From: Runella limosa DSM 17973
Lineage (GTDB): Bacteria > Bacteroidota > Bacteroidia > Cytophagales > Spirosomataceae
Direction of reading: 5' to 3'
DNA length: 64,000 bases
NCBI RefSeq assembly: GCF_000482465.1
Contig: NZ_KI519427.1
Span: 166,421 to 230,420, forward strand
The notes under the pieces are model-generated. The model was not told the DNA's origin. It ran no database searches and saw only the letters and a list, made by a program, of their open reading frames with translations. Position numbers and translations under genes: made by a program. The stretch's first letter is position 1. Every line of letters begins with the position of its first letter. Shown one piece after another: positions 32,937 through 41,836 of the stretch.

Positions 32937-33533
32937 TTATTGTTGCTGGGATGAATGTGGTATCCATGACAGTACTTTGTATTTGGGTTTTTTGGGCGAA
33001 GTTTTCCGAATAAACCTTTCTACTTTGTGAATATTGAGTAAGTCAATTCTTAGTTGATTGCTTAATCGTGTGTTGATATCGTTAATTTTTTTCTTGTCTC
33101 TAACTGCAATTTGTTTTAGATACTCATCTGGGTTTTCATGGCTTTGGGCTTCACTTTCTATGTTATGAACATAAATGTTTAGTTCTGTAAATAAATCTCC
33201 CATTGTTTGGTCAAGCCAAAAAGATTCGATGAAAGTTTCCATCAGAGTCATTTGAAAATCGTTTAGATATTTTAATCCATTGGCAAATACAAAAGGCACA
33301 ATTTTTCCATTGTCGCTGATATAAAGTTTAAATTGGTAACTAATGCCTACCATTTTCTCGTATGACTGAATTCGTTTTTTTGCTATTTCCTCGTATGTTT
33401 TAAGTTTGTAGTTTTTAGATGCTAAATACCAATTTACAGTAGAAGTAATAATTGAAGCTAAAATTGCTCCTAAAAATGAACTTGTTAATAAAAGTGTCAG
33501 TATTCTCCAATTGTCTTTTAGTAAGTCGTCCAT
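32937..33533 (-). CDS. Hypothetical single-span membrane protein, cargo of island 3
   Basis: 198 residues, AT-rich. One strong transmembrane helix near the N-terminus (about 12-34, LTLLLTSSFLGAILASIITS) is followed by a basic, helical cytoplasmic domain with KTYEEIAKKRIQSYEKMVG and a charged end. No family recognised. A DUF-type phage-resistance or signalling role is possible but unsupported. It is flanked on both sides by TAAC-type palindromes, so it forms a one-gene cassette. Confidence 0.6.
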   Translation of the reverse strand: MDDLLKDNWRILTLLLTSSFLGAILASIITSTVNWYLASKNYKLKTYEEIAKKRIQSYEKMVGISYQFKLYISDNGKIVPFVFANGLKYLNDFQMTLMETFIESFWLDQTMGDLFTELNIYVHNIESEAQSHENPDEYLKQIAVRDKKKINDINTRLSNQLRIDLLNIHKVERFIRKTSPKKPKYKVLSWIPHSSQQQ

Positions 33534-33572
33534 GTAGTTTCTTCTTTGTATTTTGCTTTATACGGTTGCCGA

Positions 33573-33699
33573 TAACGAGCAGGGCTTTGCGACGGGCGGG
33601 TTTCAAAGCACAAATGCCCAAGTTATTACTAAAGTTCATTAAAAGCACAAAGCTCCAAGTTTTCACGTCAGCCCGCCTGACGCAAAACCCGTGTTGAAC
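33573..33699 (-). repeat. attC-like palindrome before 198-aa cargo (best GTTRRRY match)
   Basis: The arms 33573-33600 (TAACGAGCAGGGCTTTGCGA...CGGGCGGG) and 33671-33699 (CCCGCCTGACGCAAAACCCG...GTTGAAC) pair over about 25 bases with few bulges and a ~70-base loop. The outer end GTTGAAC fits the integron core GTTRRRY exactly; the other end reads GATAAC. This is the clearest attC-like site in the window. Confidence 0.6.
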
Positions 33700-34014
33700 A
33701 AAAGCTTCGGTAGCTATATTTTGCCAAAATGGTTAATTTTAAGGCCAATTTAAACTTAAAATTTATCATGACAAAAAGAAGTGTCATGGGCTTAAAAATA
33801 ATACGCTAGTCGGATAAGCAGCTATAAAAACAGGATAGTAGGTGAAAAATCTGCTCTTGGCATAGTTTCTTGCTCAATGATAACTCTACAAGTGTTTGGT
33901 GAGCACTTACCGCCACCTAAGCTTTCGTTCAAGACTAGGCGTCCCTCATCTCTTTTATGGCTTGGCCTTCGGCCATCACGAATGCTTAGTTATTGGCGGT
34001 AGTTTTTCTTTCTG
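33700..34014. repeat. Gene-free spacer with weak attC-like palindrome (about 33879-33996)
   Basis: GATAACTCTACAAGTGTTTGG near 33879 and CACGAATGCTTAGTTATTGG near 33977 pair only loosely. GGTGAGCAC and a GGCC-rich hairpin lie between, and GGTGAGCACT is shared with the spacer at about 32609. No gene seen in 33700-34014. Confidence 0.35.
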
Positions 34015-34947
34015 TTAAAGCTGTTTACTTTTTAAATAGTTCATTCTTTCTTTATTGAAGTCTTGTCCAAAATCACTTCTGTCAATGTATTCTTTATACA
34101 GTTTTTGATTAAGTTCAAATAAAAAACTTGTCAAGTAACTAATGCTATTCATTTGATTTAAATTACTTGAAACATTCGTATCTAAATTTGTTAGTTCTTT
34201 TAAGTAGTTTGAGTTAATCTCCTTTAATGTTAAGTATGGAATACTACTCTCAAGGTCTAAAATTGAGGAGTCTCCATTATAGTTAAGTTTATTACGCAAA
34301 TTTGAAGGATATTCCGATTTAAATTTTGTAAAATGATTCAGTAGTAAGTTATAAATTACAACTTCATTAGGGTCAGATGCATTAACAAACTCTCTAAGTG
34401 TTAATTCCATTTGCAACCAAGTCGATTTATGAACACTGTCTCCTTTATGACTTAAAGCTATAACAATGTTTCCGTATGAATTAATTTCTTTAACTGAAAA
34501 ATAATAGTTTCCGATGTCAACAGAAATTGGGTCTGAATATAGAGCAATAGAAAAATCTTCTAAACGCTTAGATTGCTCTCTATTTAAGAAAATAAATCCT
34601 TTGTCAATAAAGCGGAATAGACAAGTAGCATTGAAGAAAGTAAAATAGTAGAGGGTAATAAATGACCAAGAAGCGGAAACACTGTTTTGTTTTTTAAAGT
34701 CAGAATATTGAACGAAGACTTTATTCATAAACAATTCAATGTCGCAATGAATAGCTTTGTAATAATCTTCTTTTGTGAGTTCAATCTCAAAAGCCTTTCC
34801 ACTCAGTTTGTTCAGTGATAATAACTTGTTTGTAAATATGTCCTTTAGAGACCAAAATTCATATTTTGTTCTTTTTACTCCGAAACTTATTCGTGGCAAT
34901 AAATGATTGTTTCTTATATTTAGAAAGTTCTTGCCGAATAGCTCCAT
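34015..34947 (-). CDS. Hypothetical 310-aa partner of DGQHR protein
   Basis: No family recognised. A soluble, helical-looking, AT-rich gene, beginning MELFGKNFLNIRNNHLLPRI. Its start is 5 bases past the DGQHR stop, so the two are one transcription unit and one cassette. The central part (about 95-165) is rich in aromatic residues. Because DGQHR proteins usually act with neighbours in modification or defence loci, this may be the effector or a structural partner; that is inference. Confidence 0.6.
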   Translation of the reverse strand: MELFGKNFLNIRNNHLLPRISFGVKRTKYEFWSLKDIFTNKLLSLNKLSGKAFEIELTKEDYYKAIHCDIELFMNKVFVQYSDFKKQNSVSASWSFITLYYFTFFNATCLFRFIDKGFIFLNREQSKRLEDFSIALYSDPISVDIGNYYFSVKEINSYGNIVIALSHKGDSVHKSTWLQMELTLREFVNASDPNEVVIYNLLLNHFTKFKSEYPSNLRNKLNYNGDSSILDLESSIPYLTLKEINSNYLKELTNLDTNVSSNLNQMNSISYLTSFLFELNQKLYKEYIDRSDFGQDFNKERMNYLKSKQL

Positions 34948-34952
34948 AAAAA

Positions 34953-35945
34953 TTAGAATAAATTCTCACTATTAAAATTATTGTAGCGTTTGTCATATTC
35001 ATTTAGCTCTTTACGCATATCAGAAACGACCTTAGAATACGCGGCATTACTTGTACCTGTGTATGAATCAAAAGGCAATTTTGATATTGGGTCAAGCGAG
35101 TTAATTAATGACTCTACCTTTAGGTCACTATAGTTTTTAAGCGTTTTGTCAATTACATCGTGAAATACTGTAAATAATGCTCTAAATAAATTTGAGTTAG
35201 TCAATTTTGCCTTTTCCGACTTACTTTTTTTGAATACAATTTCAGCTGCTTCGAGATAGTTCTTTACCCCTTTAAAAACTGTTTCGGAATCTTTATCTTG
35301 AAAGAAGCCACTATCGTATAATTCGCTTGTCGCTTGATTAAATGATACTCTAGTAATTTTACCAACTTGACTCTTAGCTGGCGACATTAAACCTGCTAAT
35401 ACGCTGTCTTTATTTAGTCTATCAAAAAGTTGCCGTTGTTTATCTTCTTTTTTCGTCTCTTTGCCTGAAAGGTTTTTAATATCAAGTAATAGAGTTGTTG
35501 GAACGCCTTTTTGTGTAGTATTTATGTCTATGAACAAGTTTACTTCTTGAGTTGTATTAAGCTTGTTAAATATAATGACCGGAATTAAATACTTTTTATT
35601 AGCCTTTAGAAGTCCAAAAAGCCGATGCTGTCCGTCTAACACCATAAAACTATTTGGATTTGTTACAAAAGATATTTCACTTTTATTTGCGTCAAAAGTG
35701 AATTTTGCATTGTCTTGGGCACTTAAAATTAGTGCAGAAGGAATTGTTCCATTCAGTTCATCCAAATATTTAGCAATGTCTTTTGCTCTTGTTTCATTTA
35801 AAGTTCTTTGAAACCCTTGCTGCGAGTCTTCGTCTCTTCTAGATACAAAGCAAACCGACTTTAATACGTCGTTAGGTAATATTGTTACAAAAAAAGTCTT
35901 GTCATTTTGTATGCATTCTAGTGTCTTAAATCTTACTGTTTCCAT
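34953..35945 (-). CDS. DGQHR-domain protein (DndB-like)
   Basis: 330 residues from ATG 35945 (METVRFKTLE); the longer frame translates the palindrome and is rejected. The defining motif VLDGQHRLFGL places DGQHR at about 104-108, with VIIFNKLNTTQEVNLFIDIN and TTQKGVPTTL after it, as in DndB and related ParB-like proteins. DndB is a regulator of phosphorothioate DNA modification; other DGQHR proteins occur in DNA-modification and phage-defence islands. No dndCDE genes are here. First cargo after leader C and followed by a 310-aa partner. Confidence 0.85.
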   Translation of the reverse strand: METVRFKTLECIQNDKTFFVTILPNDVLKSVCFVSRRDEDSQQGFQRTLNETRAKDIAKYLDELNGTIPSALILSAQDNAKFTFDANKSEISFVTNPNSFMVLDGQHRLFGLLKANKKYLIPVIIFNKLNTTQEVNLFIDINTTQKGVPTTLLLDIKNLSGKETKKEDKQRQLFDRLNKDSVLAGLMSPAKSQVGKITRVSFNQATSELYDSGFFQDKDSETVFKGVKNYLEAAEIVFKKSKSEKAKLTNSNLFRALFTVFHDVIDKTLKNYSDLKVESLINSLDPISKLPFDSYTGTSNAAYSKVVSDMRKELNEYDKRYNNFNSENLF

Positions 35946-35997
35946 TCGATAAATGTAAATATTATTGTTGTTTGTCTGTCGTTTTACAATTACTGCC

Positions 35998-36070
35998 AAC
36001 GTGAGGCGGCTTTGCACAGTTACCCTTGTGTTGCGCCTGCGGCAAGGGTAACTGTGCAAAACCGCTGTTA
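35998..36070 (-). repeat. attC-like palindrome next to leader C
   Basis: On the minus strand it reads TAACAGCGGTTTTGCACAG...GCCGCCTCACGTT, nearly identical to 1871-1944 in leader A. Differences between the two copies are few and partly change arm pairing. It is immediately upstream of the DGQHR cargo. Confidence 0.65.
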
Positions 36071-36455
36071 CATGAAGTTGGACTGGTAGAAAGGTGGCCT
36101 AAAATGTCTTCCAAATGGGCTCACTGCTAGCCCCAGTCCAATTGCATCGTAACTTTCAAATATGCGAAAATTTTGCAGTAATACTCGTATTTATTTTAAC
36201 TATACCAATACTTCATTCCACTTTAAATGTCGTACTTTCAGTATTGTAAACATTCATCATCCCAGTAAAAATCTCCAAAAATCACCCACTTGACAGCAAA
36301 AACACCACCAAGCACAGTGTTCAGCTCAAAACTAATTAAAAGATACAGAGAGAGAAAAAGCAAATGCGTATGCCGTTTTGTAAATATATCCCAAAGATTA
36401 GTTGATTTCAAAACTAACTGCCTAAATTCTGAAATTTTTTTTTTAAATGGGGTGT
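36071..36455 (-). repeat. Island leader copy C
   Basis: The reverse complement aligns over its length with leader A minus A's ~90-bp insertion. It includes the TTGGACTGGT / CCCAGTCCAA hairpin pair (36078-36087 and 36132-36141), CATATTTGAAAGTTAC, TTTACAATACTGAAAG and AATTAGTTTTGAGCTGAACA. An open frame on this strand differs from copies A and B, so the leader is treated as non-coding. Confidence 0.75.
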
Positions 36456-36544
36456 GGGCCTCTCCTTCGTCGAGGTGACAAAGGGTTTGTTGAGGTGACA
36501 AAGCCTTCGTCGCAGTGACAAAGGGTTTGTTGAGGTGGCAAATT
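36456..36544. repeat. Repeat array abutting alginate-lyase-like gene
   Basis: Four to five units complementary to TTTGTCACCTCGACGAAGG with variants (TTTGTTGAGGTGACAAA). The last unit ends directly at the stop codon of the lyase gene at 36545. Confidence 0.85.
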
Positions 36545-37762
36545 TTATTCTTTGGATGCTGTGCCGAGTAGCAACGGAAGCATAAACGCGTTTCGTCCTT
36601 CGCTTTTTACGGAGGGGAGGAGGGTTAAGTACGCAGGTTGGTGGTATTTTTGGGAGGCCAGCGTAAAAATAGCCGCGCGGTGTTCGTACGATTTGGGTTT
36701 GATTTGCTCGTATGTCCACGCTTTTTGCCCTTCCACATAAGGTACCAAAAAATCAACGCACTTCCGAATCCCCTTCCCGTCGGGCGTTTCGTACTTCCAA
36801 AGGTCGATGCGGAGGTGTTCGGCCAACCGAGCCAAGGTCATAAACCCCCATAAATTCATGTTGGTGTAGTTCCACGACAAGGTTCTTGCCAACTCGTGCG
36901 GTTGGCTGCCGTCGGGTTTCCATTGGCTTGCCATGCGTTCTTTGGTCACGGTAAGCTGCTTTTCGGCCACATCGCGGCGGTCACACGCCAAGGCAAGGGC
37001 GACAAGCTGCACGTCGTAATACGTCCCGTGGTTGTTGTGTTCGTCGGCTTCGTCTTTGCCCAAGTCGCTGGTCATCAGCCATTCCATGTACGACGAAAAC
37101 CATTTTTTGAGCTCCTGCCGAGCGGCTACGTCCCAATGTTTGGAGCCCGCCAACAAGGCCGACGCATCGCAGACTTTGCCCAGTTCGCGGGTTTCGATGA
37201 TGCCAATGCCGCGCCCGTTGTTTATGCCAGGAATCCCCTGTCCGTACTTCAAATGCGGATTCATGCGGGTTTCAGGGTTCAAAAACCATGTTTTGAGCAG
37301 TTTTGTCGCAAATTCGGCGTATTTCTCCTCCCCCGAATAAAAATACGCCAACCCCAACAACTCCGACTCCGCCATGAGTTTATCAAAATGGTCGTGGTCG
37401 GTAATGCCATTGATTTCGGGATTTCGGTCCCCGTCGCGGCGAATGTAGGGCTTCCCATCCGCTTTTGTGGGGTCGGGCCACCAATATGGCGCCTGCGACA
37501 TATAGTCGTGTTTATCGCCACTCGGAGGCAACGGGATTTTGTCCATCACCGAATACACCTTGTTGTTTTTCACCAATCGGTCGGCTTCTTGCACCAACTG
37601 CCCATAGGCGGTGGTTAAAGCGGGGTTTCCTGCCTTGAGTAATTGCTGGTTATGGGTCAATATTTTGGCGTCCATCAAGAGGGTTGCAGGCATTTTTTGT
37701 CCTCGAACGACGGAGTAAAGGGTGACCAACAGGAGGATGAAAACAAGGCGATTGGGCATCAT
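36545..37762 (-). CDS. Alginate-lyase-superfamily protein (PL5/PL38-like)
   Basis: 405 residues from ATG 37762 (MMPNRLVFILLL), chosen for its signal peptide; ATG at 37759 is equally possible. The alpha-toroid Alginate_lyase (PF05426-type) signature is present as DYMSQAPYWWPDP, RDGDRNPEI, and the catalytic EHNNHGTYYDVQ. It cleaves uronate-containing polymers by beta-elimination in the periplasm or outside. Divergent from the GH43 gene across a 127-bp shared region with an ATACC/GGTAT repeat, which suggests co-regulation. Separated from the heparinase operon by island 3. Confidence 0.85.
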   Translation of the reverse strand: MMPNRLVFILLLVTLYSVVRGQKMPATLLMDAKILTHNQQLLKAGNPALTTAYGQLVQEADRLVKNNKVYSVMDKIPLPPSGDKHDYMSQAPYWWPDPTKADGKPYIRRDGDRNPEINGITDHDHFDKLMAESELLGLAYFYSGEEKYAEFATKLLKTWFLNPETRMNPHLKYGQGIPGINNGRGIGIIETRELGKVCDASALLAGSKHWDVAARQELKKWFSSYMEWLMTSDLGKDEADEHNNHGTYYDVQLVALALACDRRDVAEKQLTVTKERMASQWKPDGSQPHELARTLSWNYTNMNLWGFMTLARLAEHLRIDLWKYETPDGKGIRKCVDFLVPYVEGQKAWTYEQIKPKSYEHRAAIFTLASQKYHQPAYLTLLPSVKSEGRNAFMLPLLLGTASKE

Positions 37763-37830
37763 AGGAATGGAGTTAATTGGCATACATACCATAAAAAGCC
37801 GCAGATGGGTTTAAAATACCTTCTTAATGG

Positions 37831-37838
37831 TATTTTTG
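37831..37838 (+). promoter_or_regulatory. -7 box TATTTTTG and nearby inverted repeat for GH43
   Basis: Perfect TAnnTTTG match, 52 bases before the GH43 ATG. It overlaps the inverted repeat AATACC/GGTATT (37815-37834), which could be an operator for the divergent pair. Confidence 0.45.
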
Positions 37839-37889
37839 ATAACCGACGAATATCCCCTAATTTTAGCGCCGAATCCTAAACATCATTCC

Positions 37890-38924
37890 ATGATTTCTAT
37901 TTCCAAATTTAAGGTGGCGCTGGTCGTGCTTGCTGCCGTCGTATCCAACATTGCTCTTGCACAAACCCCCAAAAAGACCTCAGGAAATCCCATTTTTGAT
38001 GGCTGGTATGCCGACCCCGAAGCAGTTATTTTGGGAAAAGAGTACTGGATTTTTCCAACTTTTTCGGCCAAATACAAAGACCAAGTGTTTTTGGACGCGT
38101 TTTCGTCAAAGGACTTGGTTAACTGGGAAAAACATCCGCGTATCATCGACACCTCGGCTGTAAAGTGGGCCAAAATGGCGATGTGGGCACCTTGTATCGT
38201 GCCAAAAGACAACAAATACTTTTTGTTTTTTGCCGCCAACGACATTCAGAGTTCGGAACGCAAAGGGTTTGGAGCCAACAACCCCGATAAAGACGATAAA
38301 ATCGGCGGGATTGGCATTGGGGTAGCGTCGCGTCCCGAAGGGCCGTACAAAGATTATTTGGGCAAACCGCTCATCAATCAGTTTTACAACAAAGCGCAGC
38401 CCATCGACCAAGCTGTATTTAAAGACAAAGATGGGCAATATTACATCATTTATGGGGGCTGGGGGCGTTGCAATATCGCCAAGTTAAAAGACGATTTTAC
38501 GGGACTTGTGCCGCTCGAAAACGGCGAAATGGTGAAAGAAATTACGCCCAAAGGTTACGTAGAAGGGCCAATTATGTTTATTCGGAACGGGAAATATTAC
38601 CTGATGTGGTCGGAAGGAGGCTGGACCAACGGCACCTACAAAGTAGCGTACGGCGTAGCGGATTCGGTTTGGGGACCATTTGAGAAAAAATCAACGATTT
38701 TGGTGGCCGACGAAAAAGTAGCAACGGGCGCAGGGCACCACTCGGTGATTAATATTCCTAAAACCGATGATTGGTACATCGTTTACCACCGCCGCCCTAT
38801 TCCCAATAAAGACCGCGATCACCGCGTTGTGTGCATCGACCACATGTATTTCAACGAAGATGGCAGCATCAAAGACGTAAAAATGACGTTTGAAGGAGTG
38901 GAAAAACGGAAGTTGAAGAAATGA
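37890..38924 (+). CDS. Secreted glycoside hydrolase family 43 enzyme
   Basis: 344 residues from ATG 37890 (MISISKFKVALVVL), with signal peptide ending ALAQ. A five-bladed propeller with the GH43 acid/base set: D42 (GWYADPEAV, general base), D173 (QPIDQAVF, pKa modulator) and E225 (YVEGPIMF, general acid). Typical substrates are arabinan, xylan or galactan side chains; the specificity cannot be read from sequence. It is divergent from the alginate-lyase-like gene. Confidence 0.9.
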   Translation: MISISKFKVALVVLAAVVSNIALAQTPKKTSGNPIFDGWYADPEAVILGKEYWIFPTFSAKYKDQVFLDAFSSKDLVNWEKHPRIIDTSAVKWAKMAMWAPCIVPKDNKYFLFFAANDIQSSERKGFGANNPDKDDKIGGIGIGVASRPEGPYKDYLGKPLINQFYNKAQPIDQAVFKDKDGQYYIIYGGWGRCNIAKLKDDFTGLVPLENGEMVKEITPKGYVEGPIMFIRNGKYYLMWSEGGWTNGTYKVAYGVADSVWGPFEKKSTILVADEKVATGAGHHSVINIPKTDDWYIVYHRRPIPNKDRDHRVVCIDHMYFNEDGSIKDVKMTFEGVEKRKLKK

Positions 38925-39049
38925 TGGTTAATTAAAAATTAGGAGTAATTAAGGAGTTGCGCATAAATTTTAGTGCATTAGTAATTTATTTTGCTTCGGC
39001 GAAGCAAAACCTTTGTAGAATAAGAAATCCGTCCATAAAGTTTGAATCC

Positions 39050-39135
39050 TTTTGCTTCGGACAGGGCCGCCTGTGCGGAAGCATAACAAAGCAATAGGTT
39101 ATGCTTCCGCTCGGGCGGCCCCGTCCGAAGCAAAA
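39050..39135. repeat. 86-bp imperfect palindrome (TTTTGCTTCGGAC...)
   Basis: Two 38-bp arms (39050-39087 and 39098-39135) with few mismatches and a 10-bp loop. A related short hairpin TTTTGCTTC/GAAGCAAAA lies at 38989-39009. The rest of 38925-39275 holds the second copy of a 40-bp repeat and no gene. Confidence 0.85.
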
Positions 39136-39165
39136 ATTAAAAAATATTCTTCTGCTACTACAAAT

Positions 39166-39205
39166 GTTGCGCCTCTACCGAGGCTACTTTGAATTACCCT
39201 AGAAC
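39166..39205. repeat. 40-bp dispersed repeat, copy 2
   Basis: Identical over 40 bases to 5684-5723, same orientation, again followed by T-rich sequence. Not inside any gene. Confidence 0.8.
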
Positions 39206-39275
39206 CTTTTTTAACTATTTAATTAGGAGTTAGGTGCCGTCTGATCCTAATTCCTAATTTCAAATCTCCCCCTTT

Positions 39276-41750
39276 TCACTCCTTATAAAAGACCCTTTTG
39301 ACGCGTTCACTAATCCCCGTTAGGATTTCGTACGAAATGGTGCCGATTTGGTCAGAAAGATTGTAAATGGGAAGTTCTGGCCCAAAAATAATGACTTCAT
39401 CGCCTTCTTCTACTTGTACGCCCGTACTGTCCACCATCGTCATGTCCATGCAGACGTTACCAACCACGGGGCACAAAGCCCCATTGATAAGCACTTTGCC
39501 AACGCCTTTGCTAAAACGGCGGTCGTAGCCGTCGGCGTAGCCAATTGCAATCGTGGCAATAGAGGAGGCTTTTTCCAATACGCCAGTTCGGCTGTAACCG
39601 ATGGTTTCGCCTGCGGGCAAATGTTTTACCTGTGATACTACCGTTTTAAATCTTCCAATTTGTTGTAATAAACGCTGCTCTTGACGATTGACCTCCACGC
39701 CATACAGTCCAATTCCTAGCCGAACCATGTCAAGTTTATAATCAGGAAAACGCACAATCCCCGCCGAATTGAGAATATGACGCAGGGGACGGTAACCCAG
39801 CGCGGCCTCAAGCTGTGCAGCACCTGCTACAAAACGCTCGTATTGCAGACGTGAAAAATCGTTGTGAATGGCCTCATCTGCCCCCACCAAATGACTGAAA
39901 ATAGATGCGACTTTTAAGGTAGGATACTGGGCCAACCGCTCGATAAGGCGGGGCAAGTCGGCTTCGGTAAAGCCAAGACGGTGCATTCCCGTGTCGAGTT
40001 TGAGGTGAATAGGTAAGGGGGCGGCGGCAGGTTTTTCGGTGATAAATTCGAGCCATTCGGCCAAAATTTTGTGGCTGTAAATTTCGGGCTCTAGTTGAAA
40101 TTCCAATAACTTATCGAAGGTCGAAAGCGACGGATTCATGACCATAATGGGAAGCTCAATCCCGTTTTGGCGAAGCGTGACGCCTTCGTCGGTGTAGGCC
40201 ACCGCAAGGTAGTCAACGCGGTGAAACTGTAGTAGTTGGGCTACTTCGGCGCTCCCACTTCCGTACGCAAAAGCCTTCACCATGACCATGATACGGGTGT
40301 CGTTGCCAACCCGATTACGGTAAAAGTTGAGGTTGTGGGTAAGGGCATCGAGGTTGATTTCTAGCACCGTACCGTGAACGCGCTGCTGTAGGCGGTTTAC
40401 AATCCGCTCAAACTGAAAAGGGCGAGCGCCTTTGATAAGTACAATCGCGTCGTTAAAAGCATTGGTATCTAAGCTACCCAAAAACTCCGAAGTACTAGGG
40501 TAAAATTCGGCTGGGATGCTGATGAGGTGCGCATTACGGGCAAACGCATCGCCAATCGCAACGAGTTTTTCTACCCCTTTTTGTTGCAAAAGGGTATTGA
40601 TTTGGGTGTACAACTCCTCTTCTTTTTGTCCCGTTTGAAGCAAGTCAGATAGAATCGCGCATTTGTGCGGGCGTTGTTCTTGTTGGCTTAGAAAATTAAG
40701 GGCAATGCTCAGGCCAACGAGGTCGTTGTTGTAGGTATCATCAATCAAATAACATTCATTGATGCCTTCCTTGAGCTCAAGACGCATCGAAATGGGGCGT
40801 AAACGGGAAATCCGCTGACGGATTTCGCCCGAAGGAACGCCCATTTGAAGCATCAAAATCAAGCAATGAACCAGGTTTTCGACCGAGGCATCGTCGGTAA
40901 ATGGCACAGCGAAGAGCTGGTCGTCAAATTTGCTGACCTCCGATTTCATGACAATATACGTCTGAGTAGCATCTTTGTGCCAATCTACTTTGACGGTACA
41001 GGTCTCCGAAGTTCCCCAACTTATTAATTCACAATTGGGGTTAACGGGTTTGAGTATCAGTCTTATTTCTTCGTCAATATCGGCATAATCAGCCCGATAA
41101 ATCAGTTGCTGACTTTGGGTAAACAGCCGAAGTTTTTCCGTTGCTTTTTGTTTTCGACTGCGGAAGCCTTCGTCGTGAGCGGAGCCAATATTGGTAAAAA
41201 TTCCGATGGTGGGGCGAATGATTTCTTGCAAAGCCTTCATCTCGTGCGACTGCGAAATACCCGCCTCAAAAATGCCAAGCGTATGGGTATCATTGAGTTG
41301 CCAAACCGAAAGCGGAACGCCAATTTGTGAATTATAGCTTTTAGGGCTTTTGGCAATCCGAAAATCGTTACTCATCAATTGGCTTAACCATTCTTTGACA
41401 ATGGTTTTTCCGTTGCTTCCCGTAATGCCAACCACGGGAATCTCAAACTGGGCGCGGTGGCGTTTGGCGAGTTCTTGAAGGGCTTTGATGCTATTGTCAA
41501 CTTCCCAGATTTGGGCATCTTCAAAACTTTCTAATTGGTCGGTAAGCGCATCGGTGAGTGCTTTTTTCTCAACTACAAACTGCCGTACGCCTTTTTGGTA
41601 CAAATCACCGAGGTAGTGATGACCATCGTGGTGTTGCCCTTTGATGGCAAAAAAGAGCGTCTGATTCGGAAACACCAATTGACGGCTATCGGTCAGCAAG
41701 TACGTTGCTGAGGTTTCAATGGGTGTATGTAAGAACGTGGTGGTTGTCAT
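39276..41750 (-). CDS. Bifunctional MurF-alanine racemase fusion
   Basis: 824 residues from ATG 41750 (MTTTTFLHTPIETS). The N-terminal MurF half (about 1-450) has the ATP loop GITGSNGKT (108-116) and adds D-Ala-D-Ala to UDP-MurNAc-tripeptide. The C-terminal alanine racemase half (about 455-824) has the PLP lysine K492 in MVKAFAYGSG, DTGMHRLGF and GLYGVE. Such fusions occur in Bacteroidota and couple D-Ala supply to peptidoglycan precursor assembly. A -7 box on the minus strand lies just upstream. Confidence 0.94.
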   Translation of the reverse strand: MTTTTFLHTPIETSATYLLTDSRQLVFPNQTLFFAIKGQHHDGHHYLGDLYQKGVRQFVVEKKALTDALTDQLESFEDAQIWEVDNSIKALQELAKRHRAQFEIPVVGITGSNGKTIVKEWLSQLMSNDFRIAKSPKSYNSQIGVPLSVWQLNDTHTLGIFEAGISQSHEMKALQEIIRPTIGIFTNIGSAHDEGFRSRKQKATEKLRLFTQSQQLIYRADYADIDEEIRLILKPVNPNCELISWGTSETCTVKVDWHKDATQTYIVMKSEVSKFDDQLFAVPFTDDASVENLVHCLILMLQMGVPSGEIRQRISRLRPISMRLELKEGINECYLIDDTYNNDLVGLSIALNFLSQQEQRPHKCAILSDLLQTGQKEEELYTQINTLLQQKGVEKLVAIGDAFARNAHLISIPAEFYPSTSEFLGSLDTNAFNDAIVLIKGARPFQFERIVNRLQQRVHGTVLEINLDALTHNLNFYRNRVGNDTRIMVMVKAFAYGSGSAEVAQLLQFHRVDYLAVAYTDEGVTLRQNGIELPIMVMNPSLSTFDKLLEFQLEPEIYSHKILAEWLEFITEKPAAAPLPIHLKLDTGMHRLGFTEADLPRLIERLAQYPTLKVASIFSHLVGADEAIHNDFSRLQYERFVAGAAQLEAALGYRPLRHILNSAGIVRFPDYKLDMVRLGIGLYGVEVNRQEQRLLQQIGRFKTVVSQVKHLPAGETIGYSRTGVLEKASSIATIAIGYADGYDRRFSKGVGKVLINGALCPVVGNVCMDMTMVDSTGVQVEEGDEVIIFGPELPIYNLSDQIGTISYEILTGISERVKRVFYKE

Positions 41751-41773
41751 TTTCAATAAAAAAAGTAATGCGC

Positions 41774-41781
41774 CAAAATTA
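41774..41781 (-). promoter_or_regulatory. -7 box TAATTTTG for murF-alr
   Basis: Minus-strand TAnnTTTG match, 23 bases before the ATG at 41750; -33 not evident. Confidence 0.4.
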
Positions 41782-41836
41782 ACGTTTCTCTGAATCACCT
41801 TTTTGATTATCTTTCGAATAAATTACACTTTACCCA

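Noticed and set aside
32829..32954. 41-codon hydrophobic frame in the cargo spacer
   Set aside because: No recognisable motif or ribosome site, and it runs into the 198-aa gene's end on the other strand.
36238..36501. Open frame on the minus strand through leader C
   Set aside because: Copies A and B carry stops and shifts in the same frame, so it is not a conserved gene.
36896..37618. 240-codon frame antisense to the alginate-lyase-like gene
   Set aside because: Overlaps a well-supported gene completely and shows no domain.
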